Below, piece by piece: positions 1-9,616 of a stretch of DNA of 64,000 nt (position 1 is its first letter; each line of letters starts with the position of its first letter). Under the pieces are notes generated by a model. It saw only the letters and a program-made list of their open reading frames with translations, was not told the DNA's origin and did no database searches. The DNA comes from Streptomyces sp. NRRL B-24484 (GTDB lineage Bacteria; Actinomycetota; Actinomycetes; Streptomycetales; Streptomycetaceae): assembly GCF_000717715.1 (NCBI RefSeq), contig NZ_JOAI01000023.1, forward strand, positions 1-64,000, read 5' to 3'. The position numbers and the translations under genes are program-made.

Positions 1-98
1 GTGTAGGCGGCGTGGAAGCCGAGGTCCTCGGCCCGCCGCCAGATCTTCTGCCCCTCGCTCCACCGGTGGATGGGGAGGATCACGGTACTCAAGCGCAT
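1..98 (-). CDS. LLM-class flavin-dependent oxidoreductase, N-terminal fragment
   Basis: Only the first 32 codons are in the window; the gene continues beyond base 1. The N-terminus (MRLSTVILPIHRW, then a segment ending in AEDLGFHAAY) matches the first beta strand and helix of bacterial luciferase-like monooxygenases. These are (beta/alpha)8 enzymes that use reduced F420 or FMN. The ATG at 98-96 is the only start consistent with that fold. Substrate cannot be inferred. Confidence 0.6.
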   Translation of the reverse strand, partial: MRLSTVILPIHRWSEGQKIWRRAEDLGFHAAY

Positions 99-439
99 GT
101 CCCGACCCTACGTCGCCACCGTCCCGTCCGAGCGCGACGCTGAAGACGCCCCCGGCCGGGCCGATCGTCGCGTTCCTCGACCTTCGGGGACGCCGTACCG
201 GGCGTGAGCCGGATTCCCCCGCTCTCGGTGACCTGCCGACGTCGTGGGGCAGGTGGTCCTCCGCGGTGTCGAGGGACGACTCGTCGTCAGGCGCGGTGCC
301 CCTCCACAGGTGTGGCGAACGGCGGCGCCGCCCGCTCTCGGTGCTTCGTCCCCGACCCCCCGGCGGTGGGCGGCGGGGGCGCCTTCTACGCTTCGGTCTC
401 GCGCCGCGGCTGCGGCGGGTCGAGGGGAGAGGACCGGCG
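99..439. other. Intergenic region, no gene recognised
   Basis: About 340 bases between the divergent monooxygenase and membrane-protein genes. The open frames here have low-complexity Arg/Ala/Pro translations typical of shadow frames in GC-rich DNA. Promoters for both flanking genes must lie here, but I see no clear -10/-35 pair. Confidence 0.5.
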
Positions 440-1651
440 ATGAGCAGCAACGGGGACTGGCGCGGGCCGCAGTACGGACCGGGCGCACCCGGCGGGGTGC
501 CCTGGGGGTACGTCGTGGAGGCGCCGAAGCCCGGGGTGGTGCCGCTCCGGCCGCTGGGCGTCGGCGAGATCATCTCGGGCGTCTTCGCGACCGTGCAGCG
601 CTACCCGGCCGCCCTGCTCGTGCCGGTGATGTGGACGGCCCTGGCCGCCGTCGCGGCGTTCGGCGCGTTCGCCGCCGTCGCCGCCGTCGCACTGGACGGG
701 CCGTGGCAGGCCCTCCACAACGACGATCTGCCCTCCACGGCGGACGCGGTCGCCGTGGCGGCGACCGTCGCCGGCGCCTTCCTGCTCCTCCTGGTGGTCC
801 TGGCGGCGCTCTCCGCCGTCGCCTCGGCGACCGCCACGGTGGTGGTGCGGTACGCCGTGATCGGCCGCAGGATCTCCACCCGGCAGGTCTGGGCCGAGGC
901 ACGGCCGGTGCTGTGGCGGGTGCTGGCGACGCAGCTGCTCACCGGCCTGATCTGCGCGGGCATCCTGGTGGCCTCCTTCGTGCTCCCGGTGCTCGCCGGG
1001 CTGCTGTTCGGCTCCGAGGCGGGACTCGTCCTGGGCGCGCTGTTCTTCCTGCCGGGCTGGGTGGGTGCGGTCTACGTGCAGGTGCGCCTGGTCCTGGAGG
1101 TGCCCGTCCTGGTGCTGGAGGACGCCCGGCCGGTCGCCGCGATCCGCCGCGCCTGGCGGCTGAACGAGGGCAACTGGTGGCGCAGCCTGGGCATCCCGTA
1201 CATCGTCGGACTGGTCGGTTCCTTCGCCGCCCAGATCGTCGCGGTGCCGTGCATGGTGGTCGGCATGTTCGTGCTGTTCGCCTCGACGGGGAGCACGGCG
1301 GCGGGAGACCCGTACGCGCAGGCGTCCCCGCCGAGCGTGGCCGCACTGGTGACCTTCGCCTTCTGCACGGTGATCGGCGTCGTGCTCGCCACCGCGCTCA
1401 CCGTCCCGCTGACGCCGCTCACCAACGGCCTGCTGTACATCGACCGCCGGATCCGGCGGGAGAGCCTGGACGTCGCGCTCGCCGAGGCCGCCGGGCTGGG
1501 CGGCGCGCCGGCCGCGTACGTCCCGGGCCAGCCCGGCGCCCCCGCCGCCGAGCCGACGCCCGCTCAGCCCACCGCGGACGGGCCCGCCGCTGACGGGCCG
1601 TCGGCCGCCGCTCCCGGGACGGCGGCGGAGCCGGGATCCGCAGAGGACTGA
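440..1651 (+). CDS. Polytopic membrane protein, glycerophosphodiesterase membrane-domain type
   Basis: A 403-aa protein with a Gly/Pro-rich cytoplasmic N-terminus (about residues 1-40), then about six hydrophobic segments between residues 55 and 330, and an Ala/Pro-rich hydrophilic tail. The layout LRPLGVGEIISGVF followed by paired membrane helices, and a central amphipathic stretch RRAWRLNEGNWWRSLG, is typical of actinobacterial proteins annotated as glycerophosphoryl diester phosphodiesterase membrane domain proteins. They have no catalytic domain, and the role is unknown. The ATG at 440 is chosen because GGGGAGAGG precedes it at good distance; upstream in-frame starts give an Arg-rich extension. 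Confidence 0.65.
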   Translation: MSSNGDWRGPQYGPGAPGGVPWGYVVEAPKPGVVPLRPLGVGEIISGVFATVQRYPAALLVPVMWTALAAVAAFGAFAAVAAVALDGPWQALHNDDLPSTADAVAVAATVAGAFLLLLVVLAALSAVASATATVVVRYAVIGRRISTRQVWAEARPVLWRVLATQLLTGLICAGILVASFVLPVLAGLLFGSEAGLVLGALFFLPGWVGAVYVQVRLVLEVPVLVLEDARPVAAIRRAWRLNEGNWWRSLGIPYIVGLVGSFAAQIVAVPCMVVGMFVLFASTGSTAAGDPYAQASPPSVAALVTFAFCTVIGVVLATALTVPLTPLTNGLLYIDRRIRRESLDVALAEAAGLGGAPAAYVPGQPGAPAAEPTPAQPTADGPAADGPSAAAPGTAAEPGSAED

Positions 1652-1803
1652 CACCGGAGGAACCGCCGCTCGTTGCGCCCGCCGCTCAGGCGGCACCGGG
1701 GACGGCCGGAGCCCACCGCCAGGTGGCCCTGCCGCAGTCGCAGCCGCTGCGGTGATTCCGGGCCGATGCCGGGCCGACGGACCGGCCCCGGCAGGTCACG
1801 GGC

Positions 1804-1832
1804 GGCGGCGACCCCTAGGGGACGTCGCCGCC
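1804..1832. terminator. Stem-loop between membrane protein and ABC locus
   Basis: Inverted repeat GGCGGCGAC (1804-1812) and GTCGCCGCC (1824-1832) with an 11-nt loop, downstream of the membrane-protein gene. There is no T-tract, as is usual for GC-rich actinobacterial terminators. The rest of 1652-1911 holds no convincing gene. Confidence 0.4.
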
Positions 1833-1911
1833 CCGTCATACCGGAGGATCACGCCGGGCTCGTCATCCCAGCTCATTCCCGTGGCGGCCCCGCACCACTA
1901 CGTTGAGGGAC

Positions 1912-2886
1912 GTGTCCACAGTCATCGCAACGGACGGCCTCACCAAGAGGTTCCCCCGGGTCACCGCCCTCGACCAGCTGACCGTAGAGGTGCAGCCCGG
2001 GGTGGTCGGCCTGGTGGGCGCCAACGGTGCGGGCAAGTCCACCCTGATCAAGATCCTGCTCGGGCTCTCCCCGGCCACCTCCGGGACCGGCCGGGTGCTC
2101 GGCCTCGACATCGCCACCGAGGGCGCCGCGATCCGCGAGCGGGTCGGCTACATGCCCGAGCACGACTGCCTGCCGCCGGACGTCTCCGCGACTGAGTTCG
2201 TGGTGCACATGGCCCGGATGACCGGCCTGCCCGCCGCGGCCGCCCGCGAGCGCACCGCCGACATCCTGCGCCACGTCGGCCTGTACGAGGAGCGCTACCG
2301 CCCGATGGGCGGCTACTCCACGGGCATGAAGCAGCGGGTCAAGCTCGCCCAGGCGCTCGTCCACGACCCGCAGCTGGTGCTGCTCGACGAGCCGACCAAC
2401 GGCCTCGACCCGGTCGGCCGCGACGAGATGCTGGGCCTGATCCGCCGCGTGCACACCGACTTCGGCATCTCGGTGCTGGTCACCACGCACCTGCTCGGCG
2501 AGCTGGAGCGCACCTGCGACCACCTCGTGGTGATCGACGGCGGCAAGCTGCTGCGCTCGTCCTCCACCGCCTCCTTCACCGAGGCCACCCGGGTCCTCGC
2601 GGTCGAGGTCACCGACCACCCGCAGGACGCCCTCGCCGACCCGGACGCGGCCGTCCGCGAGCGCCTCGCCGCGGCCGGGCTCTCCGTCGCCATGGACGGC
2701 GCCCGCATCCTGCTCGTCGAGATCGAGGACGACAGCACGTACGACACCGTCCGCGACACCGTCGCCGACCTCGGCCTCGGTCTGGTCCGCCTGGAGCAGC
2801 GCCGCCACCGGGTCGCCGAGATCTTCACCCAGCCCGCCGACCGCGCCGAGCGGACAGGAGGTCCCGCAGATGCATCCGTCTCCTGA
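1912..2886 (+). CDS. ABC transporter ATP-binding protein (first of locus)
   Basis: Nucleotide-binding subunit of an ABC-2 type exporter, 324 aa. Walker A is GANGAGKST (about residue 42), the Q-loop region reads VGYMPEHD, the signature is YSTGMKQR and Walker B is LVLLDEP followed by TNGLDP; the switch histidine is in VTTHLLGELE. The C-terminal third is the variable region of DrrA/CcmA-like ATPases. GTG 1912 is preferred over TTG 1903 because GAGGGA lies directly upstream of it. It overlaps the next gene (permease) by 17 bases, implying translational coupling. Substrate unknown. Confidence 0.85.
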   Translation: MSTVIATDGLTKRFPRVTALDQLTVEVQPGVVGLVGANGAGKSTLIKILLGLSPATSGTGRVLGLDIATEGAAIRERVGYMPEHDCLPPDVSATEFVVHMARMTGLPAAAARERTADILRHVGLYEERYRPMGGYSTGMKQRVKLAQALVHDPQLVLLDEPTNGLDPVGRDEMLGLIRRVHTDFGISVLVTTHLLGELERTCDHLVVIDGGKLLRSSSTASFTEATRVLAVEVTDHPQDALADPDAAVRERLAAAGLSVAMDGARILLVEIEDDSTYDTVRDTVADLGLGLVRLEQRRHRVAEIFTQPADRAERTGGPADASVS

Positions 2887-3775
2887 CGCCCGCACCGCCG
2901 CCGACGGCGGAGTGATCCACAACATCGGCTACCGCCGTTACGAGGGCCCCAGGCTGGGCCGCGGCTACGCCACCCGCTCGCTGTACGAGCAGAGCCTGCG
3001 CGCCGCCTTCGGTCTCGGCCGCTCCGGCCGCTCCAAGGTGCTGCCGATGCTGGTGCTGGCGGTGCCGCTGCTCTTCGCCCTGATCCTGTCCGCCGTCCAG
3101 ATCTTCATGAAGATGGAGAAGCCCGTCCTGGACTACGCCGAGTTCCTCGGCCTGACCGGCGTGCTGACCTGGATCTTCCTCGCCGCCCAGGCGCCGGTGC
3201 TGCTCTCCCGCGACCTGCGCCACCACACCGTGCCGCTGTACTTCTCCCGTCCGATCACCCGTGCCGACTACGTGCGGGCCAAGTTCGCGGCGTTGTCCAG
3301 CGCGATGCTGATCGTCATGGCCGGCCCGCTGCTGGTGCTGTACCTCGGCGCGCTGCTCGGCCGGATGGACTTCGGCCACCACACCGTCCACCTGCTCTAC
3401 GGACTGGCCACCGCCCTGTTCTACGCGCTGCTGTACTCCGCGATCGGCATGCTGATCGCGGCGAGCACCCCGCGCCGCGGCTTCGGCGTGGCGTCGATCA
3501 TGGGCGTGATGGCGGTCAGCAGCGTCATCGCCCGGTTCGTCTACGTGCTCGCCGGCGGCGAGTGGGCCGACGTCCCGGAGAAGGCCAACTGGGCCGCGAT
3601 GCTCTCGCCGAGCTGGCTCGTCGAGGGCTTCACCAACCGGCTCTTCGGCCTGGTCACCGACTCGCGCGTGGTGCACGCCCCCGGTGCCGGGGCCGCCGTG
3701 CTCTTCGGCGTCGAGATCCTGCTGATCGCCGGCGCCTGCTACTGGTTCACCGACCGCCGCTACCGGAAGATCTGA
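2870..3775 (+). CDS. ABC-2 type permease
   Basis: A 301-aa membrane subunit. After a cytoplasmic N-terminus with IHNIGYRRYEG, a motif common in actinobacterial permeases of this type, there are about six transmembrane helices (near residues 60-80, 105-125, 145-170, 180-205, 215-240 and 275-295). It starts inside the upstream ATPase gene and ends 9 bases before the second ATPase, so it probably forms a complex with one or both. The cargo is not evident from sequence. Confidence 0.8.
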   Translation: MHPSPDARTAADGGVIHNIGYRRYEGPRLGRGYATRSLYEQSLRAAFGLGRSGRSKVLPMLVLAVPLLFALILSAVQIFMKMEKPVLDYAEFLGLTGVLTWIFLAAQAPVLLSRDLRHHTVPLYFSRPITRADYVRAKFAALSSAMLIVMAGPLLVLYLGALLGRMDFGHHTVHLLYGLATALFYALLYSAIGMLIAASTPRRGFGVASIMGVMAVSSVIARFVYVLAGGEWADVPEKANWAAMLSPSWLVEGFTNRLFGLVTDSRVVHAPGAGAAVLFGVEILLIAGACYWFTDRRYRKI

Positions 3776-3784
3776 GAGCTCGCC

Positions 3785-4702
3785 ATGGCCGTCATCACCA
3801 TCGACCGGGTCTCCCGCTGGTTCGGCAACGTCGTCGCCGTGAACGACGTCTCCATGCAGATCGGGCCGGGCGTCACCGGCCTGCTCGGCCCCAACGGCGC
3901 CGGCAAGTCCACCCTGATCCACATGATGAGCGGCTTCCTGCCGCCGTCCGCCGGCGAGGTCTCCCTCGACGGCACGCCGATCTGGCGCAACCAGGAGGCG
4001 TACCGGGCGATCGGCCTCGTCCCCGAGCGGGAGTCGATGTACGACTACCTGACGGGCTGGGAGTTCGTCCTCGCCAACGCCGAGCTGCACGGTCTCGCCG
4101 ACCCGGGTGCCGCCGCCCGGCGCGCCCTCGGCCTGGTCGAGATGGAGTACGCCCAGGACCGGAAGACCGGCACCTACTCCAAGGGCATGAAGCAGCGGGT
4201 CAAGATGGCCTCCGCGCTCGTCCACGACCCCGCCGTGCTGCTGCTCGACGAGCCCTTCAACGGCATGGACCCCCGCCAGCGCCTCCAGCTGATGGAGCTG
4301 CTGCGGGGCTTCGGCGCCGAGGGCCGCACCGTGCTCTTCTCCTCGCACATCCTGGAGGAGGTCGAGCAGCTCGCCCGGCACATCGAGGTCGTGGTCGCGG
4401 GCCGGCACGCCGCCTCCGGCGACTTCCGCAGGATCCGGCGGCTGATGACCAACCGCCCGCACCGCTACCTCGTCCGCTCCAGCGACGACCGCCGGCTGGC
4501 CGCCGCCCTGATCGCGGACGGCTCCACCACCGGCATCGAGTTCGACGGCCAGGAGCGCGCCCTGCGCATCCAGGCGGTCGACTTCCAGGGCTTCACCACC
4601 CTGCTCCCCCGGGTCGCCAAGGACGCCGGCATCCGGCTGTACACGGTGTCCCCGGCCGACGAGTCGCTGGAGAGCGTCTTCTCCTACCTCGTCGCCTCCT
4701 GA
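3785..4702 (+). CDS. ABC transporter ATP-binding protein (second of locus)
   Basis: A 305-aa ATPase with Walker A GPNGAGKST, signature YSKGMKQR, Walker B VLLLDEP and FNGMDPRQR, and the switch-histidine region SSHILEEVEQLA. It resembles the ATPase at 1912 in length and architecture but is clearly diverged, so the locus probably arose by duplication of an ATPase-permease unit. ATG 3785 follows GAGAGCTCGCC, a weak ribosome site, after a 9-base gap, so expression is likely operonic. Confidence 0.85.
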   Translation: MAVITIDRVSRWFGNVVAVNDVSMQIGPGVTGLLGPNGAGKSTLIHMMSGFLPPSAGEVSLDGTPIWRNQEAYRAIGLVPERESMYDYLTGWEFVLANAELHGLADPGAAARRALGLVEMEYAQDRKTGTYSKGMKQRVKMASALVHDPAVLLLDEPFNGMDPRQRLQLMELLRGFGAEGRTVLFSSHILEEVEQLARHIEVVVAGRHAASGDFRRIRRLMTNRPHRYLVRSSDDRRLAAALIADGSTTGIEFDGQERALRIQAVDFQGFTTLLPRVAKDAGIRLYTVSPADESLESVFSYLVAS

Positions 4703-4795
4703 GCGGGCCCGGAGCCCCGCCCGGCCCGCCGGGCCCCCATCCGAAGCCACGTCCGAAACCCACGCCCGAAACCTCGCCCGAAGGAAGGCCGAACC

Positions 4796-5512
4796 GTGAA
4801 CGTGACCGTCGCCAGGCTGACCGTGCGCGGCCTGCTGGGGCGCCGCCGCGGCATCCTGCTGCTGGTCGTGCCCGCCCTGCTGCTGCTCGTCGCCGTCATC
4901 GCCCGGCTGACCGCCGACGCCCCGGAGGACCTCGCCGCCACCGTGCTCGGCCGGCTCGGGATGGGCACCCTGCTGCCGATCCTGGCGCTGGTGGTCGGCA
5001 CCGGCGTCATCGCCACCGAGATCGAGGACGGCTCGATCGTCTACCTGCTGGCCAAGCCGCTGCCCCGGCACTGGATCGTCACCACCAAGCTCGCCGTGGC
5101 CGTCGCCACGACCTGGGTGCTCGCCGCCGTGCCCACCCTGATCGCCGGCCTGCTGCTCTGCGGCACCCGGGACGGTCTGGCCGTCGCCTACACCGCCGGC
5201 ACGCTGGTCGCCGGCGCCGTCTACAGCGCGCTCTTCCTGCTGCTCGGCGTCGCCACCCGGCACGCGGTGGTGGCCGGTCTCGGCTACGCGCTGGTCTGGG
5301 AGAGCGTGGTCGGCAACTTCGTGCCCGGCGCCCGGACCCTCAGCGTCCAGCAGTGGGGCCTGTCGGTGGCCAAGTCGATCGCCGTCCAGGGTTCGGTCAC
5401 CGCGGACGTCGCGCTCGGCGTGGCCGTACCGCTGCTCGTCGTCGTGGCCGTGGCCTCCACGCTGCTGGCGGCCGTCCGGCTCGGCGGTCTCACCCTCGCC
5501 GGCGAGGAGTGA
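4796..5512 (+). CDS. ABC-2 type permease
   Basis: A 238-aa protein with about six membrane helices and no recognisable catalytic motif. The region EIEDGSIVYLLAKPL after the second helix is characteristic of ABC-2 permeases. GTG 4796 follows GAAGGAAGG with good spacing. The 93-base gap after the ATPase holds a Pro-rich shadow frame only. Together the four genes can form one heteromeric exporter or two separate ATPase/permease pairs. Confidence 0.8.
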   Translation: MNVTVARLTVRGLLGRRRGILLLVVPALLLLVAVIARLTADAPEDLAATVLGRLGMGTLLPILALVVGTGVIATEIEDGSIVYLLAKPLPRHWIVTTKLAVAVATTWVLAAVPTLIAGLLLCGTRDGLAVAYTAGTLVAGAVYSALFLLLGVATRHAVVAGLGYALVWESVVGNFVPGARTLSVQQWGLSVAKSIAVQGSVTADVALGVAVPLLVVVAVASTLLAAVRLGGLTLAGEE

Positions 5513-5536
5513 CCCACCGGGGCGAGGGGACGGGCC

Positions 5537-6784
5537 TCACCGGACGGTGACGTCCCGTCCCGCCCCCCAGCCCGCCGCGGCGGCCCCGCCCGCCAGCACC
5601 AGCAGCAGGGCCAGCGGCACCGTCCAGCCCCCGGTCGCCTGGTGCAGCGCCCCGGCGCCGACCGGCCCGGCCGCCGCCACCAGGTAGCCGACCGCCTGGG
5701 CCATCCCGCTCAGCCGGGCGGCGCCCGCCGCACTGTCGGTGCGCAGCACGATGAAGGCCAGCGCCAGGCCCAGCGAACCGCCCTGCGCGACGCCGAGGAC
5801 GGCGGCCGCCGCCCAGGCGCCGGAGACCGGGGCGAGCAGCAGCACCGCGATGCCGACGCCGTTGAGGGCGGCCATCGCGACGGCCAGCGCCCGCTGGCGG
5901 GTCATCCGGCCGGCGATCAGCGGCACCAGGAAGGCCCCGGCCACCTGCACCAGGTTGGAGAAGGCGAAGACCAGGCCGGCCTCCCCGCGGTCCATCCCGT
6001 GGTCGGCCAGCACGGTCGGCATCCACGCGACCAGGCTGTAGACCAGCAGCGACGAGATGCCCATGAAGGCACTGATCCGCCAGGCCGTCGCCGAGCGCCA
6101 CGGGCCGCGGCCCACGGCGGCGGGAGCGGTCCGCGGGGCGGCCGCGGCGGTGCCGGGCGACTGCGTCCGGCGGGCGAGCAGCAGCTGCGGCAGCCAGGCC
6201 AGCGCCGCCACCAGGGCCAGCAGCGACCAGGCGCCGAGCGAGGCCCGCCAGCCGCCGCCGAGCACCTGCTCCAGCGGGACGGACACACCGGCCGCCAGGG
6301 TGGCGCCGACCAGCATGGTGGTGGAGTAGACGCCGGTCATCGCGGCGGCCCGGTGCGGGAACTCCCGCTTGACCAGCGACGGCATCGACACGTTCAGCAC
6401 GGCGATCGCCACGCCGATCACCACGCACCCGGCGTACAGCGCGGCCGACGAGGGCAGCACCCGCAGCAGCACCCCGCCGCCCAGCACCAGCACGGCGCCG
6501 AGCACGACCCGCTCGGCGCCGAAGCGCCGGGTCAGCCGGGGGGTGAGCGGGGCGCCGACGCCCTGGAAGAGCACCGGCACGGTGGTGATCAGGCCGCTCG
6601 CGGTGGCCGAGAGGCCCAGCGAGCGCTGGATCTCCCCGACCATCGGCGAGATCGCCGCCAGGCAGGCCCGCATGTTCAGGGCGACGAGCAGGATGCCGGC
6701 GAGCATCAGCGCGGGGTGCGCGAGAGCGGTGCGGGTACGGACCACCGGGGTGGCGAGGGGCTGCGGGGTGCGGGTGACCGCCAT
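5537..6784 (-). CDS. MFS transporter, CynX/NimT family
   Basis: A 415-aa protein with twelve predicted membrane helices. The opening segment LMLAGILLVALNMRACLAAISPMVGEI is close to the CynX/NimT family, whose characterised members move cyanate or 2-nitroimidazole and whose relatives are uncharacterised effluxers. It is convergent with the ABC permease (24-base gap). The FadR-type regulator gene lies 71 bases upstream on the same strand, so this is a likely regulator-transporter pair. Confidence 0.8.
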   Translation of the reverse strand: MAVTRTPQPLATPVVRTRTALAHPALMLAGILLVALNMRACLAAISPMVGEIQRSLGLSATASGLITTVPVLFQGVGAPLTPRLTRRFGAERVVLGAVLVLGGGVLLRVLPSSAALYAGCVVIGVAIAVLNVSMPSLVKREFPHRAAAMTGVYSTTMLVGATLAAGVSVPLEQVLGGGWRASLGAWSLLALVAALAWLPQLLLARRTQSPGTAAAAPRTAPAAVGRGPWRSATAWRISAFMGISSLLVYSLVAWMPTVLADHGMDRGEAGLVFAFSNLVQVAGAFLVPLIAGRMTRQRALAVAMAALNGVGIAVLLLAPVSGAWAAAAVLGVAQGGSLGLALAFIVLRTDSAAGAARLSGMAQAVGYLVAAAGPVGAGALHQATGGWTVPLALLLVLAGGAAAAGWGAGRDVTVR

Positions 6785-6855
6785 CGTGGGCAGAGCTCTT
6801 TCGGATTCGGTGCGTCAGGGGTCGGGAGTGCGGGGGCGGGCGCTCGGCCCCGTCG

Positions 6856-7587
6856 TCACTTCCTGGCCGCGATGGCGGCGATCAGCTGCTCGACGGCGGC
6901 CGTGGGCCCCGCCAGCAGCGCGCGACAGGCCGCCTCGGCGCGGTCGGGGTCGCCGCTCTCCACCGCGTCGACCAGCGCCCGGTGGGTCTCCAGCGAGACC
7001 TCCGGCATCTCGTGGTCGCCGAAGGCCGTCCGCATCGCCTCGCGCACCGAGGCGCCGAAGTAGCGGTACAGCTCGGCCAGCGCCGGGTTGTGGGCCGCCT
7101 CGACCACGGCGGTGTGGAACTCCAGGTCGTGCTCGACGGTGGCCTCGCGGCCGGCCCGCTCGGAATGGGTGGCCATCACCTCGGCCTCCCGGTCCAGCGC
7201 CGCGCGCATCCGGGCGACGTCCTCGGGGGTGTGCCGGACGGCGGCCAGCCGGGCGGCCTCGGCCTCCAGGGCGGCCCGCACCTCCAGCACGTCCCGGACG
7301 CCGGAGCGCTGCACGCCGCGCAGCACCGCACCCGGGTCGGTGGTGGAGCGGACGAAGGTGCCCTCGCCCTGCCGGGAGACCAGCATCCCGGCGTGCACCA
7401 GCACCCGGACGGCCTCCCGCACGGTGTTCCGTCCGACCTGCAGCCGCTCGGCCAGCTCGTGCTCGGTGGGGATGCGCTCCCCGACCTGCCACGCGCCCGC
7501 GCCGAGCTGCGCACGCAGCTGCTCGATGGTCTCGTCGACCAGGGAGCGGCGCCCTGCGGCGTGCAGTCCGTCGGTGCGGCCGGGCAT
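6856..7587 (-). CDS. GntR-family regulator, FadR subfamily
   Basis: A 243-aa regulator. The winged helix-turn-helix covers about residues 14-85 (PTEHELAERLQVGRNTVREAV, wing GEGTFVRS). The all-helical FCD ligand domain follows, with metal/ligand-binding positions visible in DLEFHTAVVEAAHN and THRALVDAVESGD. FadR-type regulators usually repress adjacent metabolic or transport genes until an organic acid binds. Here the neighbouring MFS transporter is the obvious target. The ATG at 7587 opens just before the HTH domain. Confidence 0.85.
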   Translation of the reverse strand: MPGRTDGLHAAGRRSLVDETIEQLRAQLGAGAWQVGERIPTEHELAERLQVGRNTVREAVRVLVHAGMLVSRQGEGTFVRSTTDPGAVLRGVQRSGVRDVLEVRAALEAEAARLAAVRHTPEDVARMRAALDREAEVMATHSERAGREATVEHDLEFHTAVVEAAHNPALAELYRYFGASVREAMRTAFGDHEMPEVSLETHRALVDAVESGDPDRAEAACRALLAGPTAAVEQLIAAIAARK

Positions 7588-7856
7588 GGCGGGGCTCCCT
7601 TCGCGGCTCGGAGGTCGGCTTGCCCAGTCATCCTACAACTGGACTGGAGGAACAACCGACCTAGAATCGGCTACTCCCGAGTTCGTCGCATCTCCTTCGA
7701 GAGTCGGCCACGGTACTTGTCCGATTGTGCAATCGGCGGCCCGGACCGTGACTCTTCAATGATGCCTTTATATGCTCCGCAGAAGCTCACGCGGCAGTAC
7801 TCCACCAGGGTGCGTTGCTGCGGCACGTGTTGGCTGCGCCGGTGGAAGGTGTACGA
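7588..7856. promoter_or_regulatory. Divergent promoter region, FadR regulator / LCP gene
   Basis: 269 bases without a gene. It must hold the promoters of the regulator (minus) and the LCP protein (plus). It contains AT-richer tracts such as TTTATATGC near 7767, unusual for this genome. I could not identify a certain FadR-type operator. Confidence 0.35.
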
Positions 7857-9608
7857 ATGTCAGGCCAGAGGGCGGGGGCGTCGGACCACGACGCCGGCTG
7901 GTGGCACGACGATGCCCCGTACCAGGACGGCTACCGCCACGACGCTCCGCACCGTGACGACGCGTTCACCGCGCCCCCGCGCCGTCCCGCCGCGCCCCGG
8001 CCGCGCCGCAGCGAGGAGCAGGACCCGCGGGTACCCCGCCAGGGCGGCCGTGCCGAGGCCCGGCGGGCCCAGCAGGGCGGCCGCGGTGGCGGCGGGGACG
8101 ACGGCTCCGGCAGCGGCCGGGCGGACGCCCGCAGGTCCCGCAAGAGACCGAAGGGCCGCAAGAAGGTCGTCGTCTGGGTCGCGGTCGCGACGCTCGGCCT
8201 CGCCACCGCCGCGGGCGGTGCGCTCTACCTGAAGTTCAGCGGCAACATCAAGGCGTTCGACGGCGACGGCCTCAGCAAGAACCGGCCCGACGCCGCGACC
8301 CCGGACGCCAACGGCCACACCCCGATCAACGTCCTGCTGATCGGCTCCGACTCGCGCAGCGGCGACAACAAGGACCTCGGCGGCGGCGAGGACGGCGGAG
8401 CCCGCTCGGACACGACGATCCTGCTGCACGTCTACGCCGACCACAAGCACGCCGTCGGCGTCTCCTTCCCCCGCGACGCCCTGGTCGACATCCCGCCGTG
8501 CAAACTGCCGGACGGCCAGTGGACGAAGAAGAAGACCGACGTCATGTTCAACAGCGCCTTCTCGACCGGCAACACCGAGGAAGGCAACCCGGCCTGCACC
8601 CAGAACACGGTCGAGGCGCTCACGAACATACGCGTCGACCACACCATGGTGGTGAACTTCGAGGGGTTCTCCGCGATGACCTCCGCGGTCGGCGGAGTCA
8701 ACGTCTGCCTCCCGAACGCCATCTACGAGGGCGACCTCAACCCCAACCTGGGCAGGAAGGGCAAGCAGCTCTACCCCAAGGGCGAGCAGAAGGTCGAGGG
8801 CAAGGCCGCGCTCGACTACGTCCGGCTGCGGCACGGCATCGGCGACGGCTCCGACGTCGGCCGGATGAAGCGCCAGCAGGCCTTCATGGCCTCGCTGATC
8901 AAGAGCGTCAAGAGCAAGGGCATGGACCCGACCACGCTGCTGCCGCTCGCCGACGCCGCCACCAAGTCGATGATCGTCGACCCGGGCCTGAACTCCCCGG
9001 CCAAGCTGATCTCCTTCGCCATGCAGATGAAGGACATCGACCTCCACAACATCAAGTTCCTGACCACGCCGTGGAAGTTCTCCGGCGCCCGGATCGACCT
9101 CGTCCACCCCGACGTCGACACCCTGTGGCAGGCCCTCAAGGCCGACCGCACCCTGGACGGCCAGGACGCCAGCGCCGACACGGGCGCCTCGGCCTCCGCG
9201 GCGCCCGCCCCCACCCCGACCCCGGTCGCCGTGGACGGCGCCGGCATCAAGGTCGGCGTCTACAACGGCACCCTGACCAGCGGGCTCACCACCAGGGCGG
9301 CCACCACCCTCAGCGGCTCCGGCTTCACCATCACGTCGCGGGGCAACGCCGCCGCGCAGAACCACGAGAAGACGCTCGTCCAGTACGGCCCCGGCCAGAA
9401 GGAGAGCGCCGAGCAGGTGGCCAAGCTCTTCCCCGGTGCCACCCTGCAGTCCTCCACCAAGGCCGGCATCAGCCTGGTGCTCGGTGCGGACTACGCCGGC
9501 GGGTCCGGCGGCGCGGCGAGCGCGGTGCCCAGCACCCTGCCGTCCAGCGTCGCCAAGGAGGCCCGGTCCGCGGACGACGACCCCTGCTCCAACGTCAGCT
9601 ACGGCTGA
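7857..9608 (+). CDS. LCP family cell-wall ligase (LytR-CpsA-Psr) with LytR_C domain
   Basis: A 583-aa type II membrane protein. A charged cytoplasmic N-terminus (about 100 residues, Arg/Asp/Gly rich) precedes one membrane helix (about 103-122). The LCP domain shows LLIGSDSR, ARSDTTILLHV, SFPRDALVDIP and GRMKRQQAF with its conserved Arg/Asp residues for pyrophosphate and polyprenyl binding. After a Thr/Pro/Ala linker, a LytR_C domain ends the protein. LCP enzymes transfer lipid-linked glycopolymers to peptidoglycan outside the membrane. ATG 7857 follows GGAAGG. Confidence 0.9.
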   Translation: MSGQRAGASDHDAGWWHDDAPYQDGYRHDAPHRDDAFTAPPRRPAAPRPRRSEEQDPRVPRQGGRAEARRAQQGGRGGGGDDGSGSGRADARRSRKRPKGRKKVVVWVAVATLGLATAAGGALYLKFSGNIKAFDGDGLSKNRPDAATPDANGHTPINVLLIGSDSRSGDNKDLGGGEDGGARSDTTILLHVYADHKHAVGVSFPRDALVDIPPCKLPDGQWTKKKTDVMFNSAFSTGNTEEGNPACTQNTVEALTNIRVDHTMVVNFEGFSAMTSAVGGVNVCLPNAIYEGDLNPNLGRKGKQLYPKGEQKVEGKAALDYVRLRHGIGDGSDVGRMKRQQAFMASLIKSVKSKGMDPTTLLPLADAATKSMIVDPGLNSPAKLISFAMQMKDIDLHNIKFLTTPWKFSGARIDLVHPDVDTLWQALKADRTLDGQDASADTGASASAAPAPTPTPVAVDGAGIKVGVYNGTLTSGLTTRAATTLSGSGFTITSRGNAAAQNHEKTLVQYGPGQKESAEQVAKLFPGATLQSSTKAGISLVLGADYAGGSGGAASAVPSTLPSSVAKEARSADDDPCSNVSYG

Positions 9609-9616
9609 CCGGGCCG

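Noticed and set aside
2825..5263. 812-residue open frame on the minus strand across the ABC locus
   Set aside because: Translation is Gln/Gly/His-rich low complexity and lies antisense to four well-supported ABC genes; it is a GC-bias shadow.
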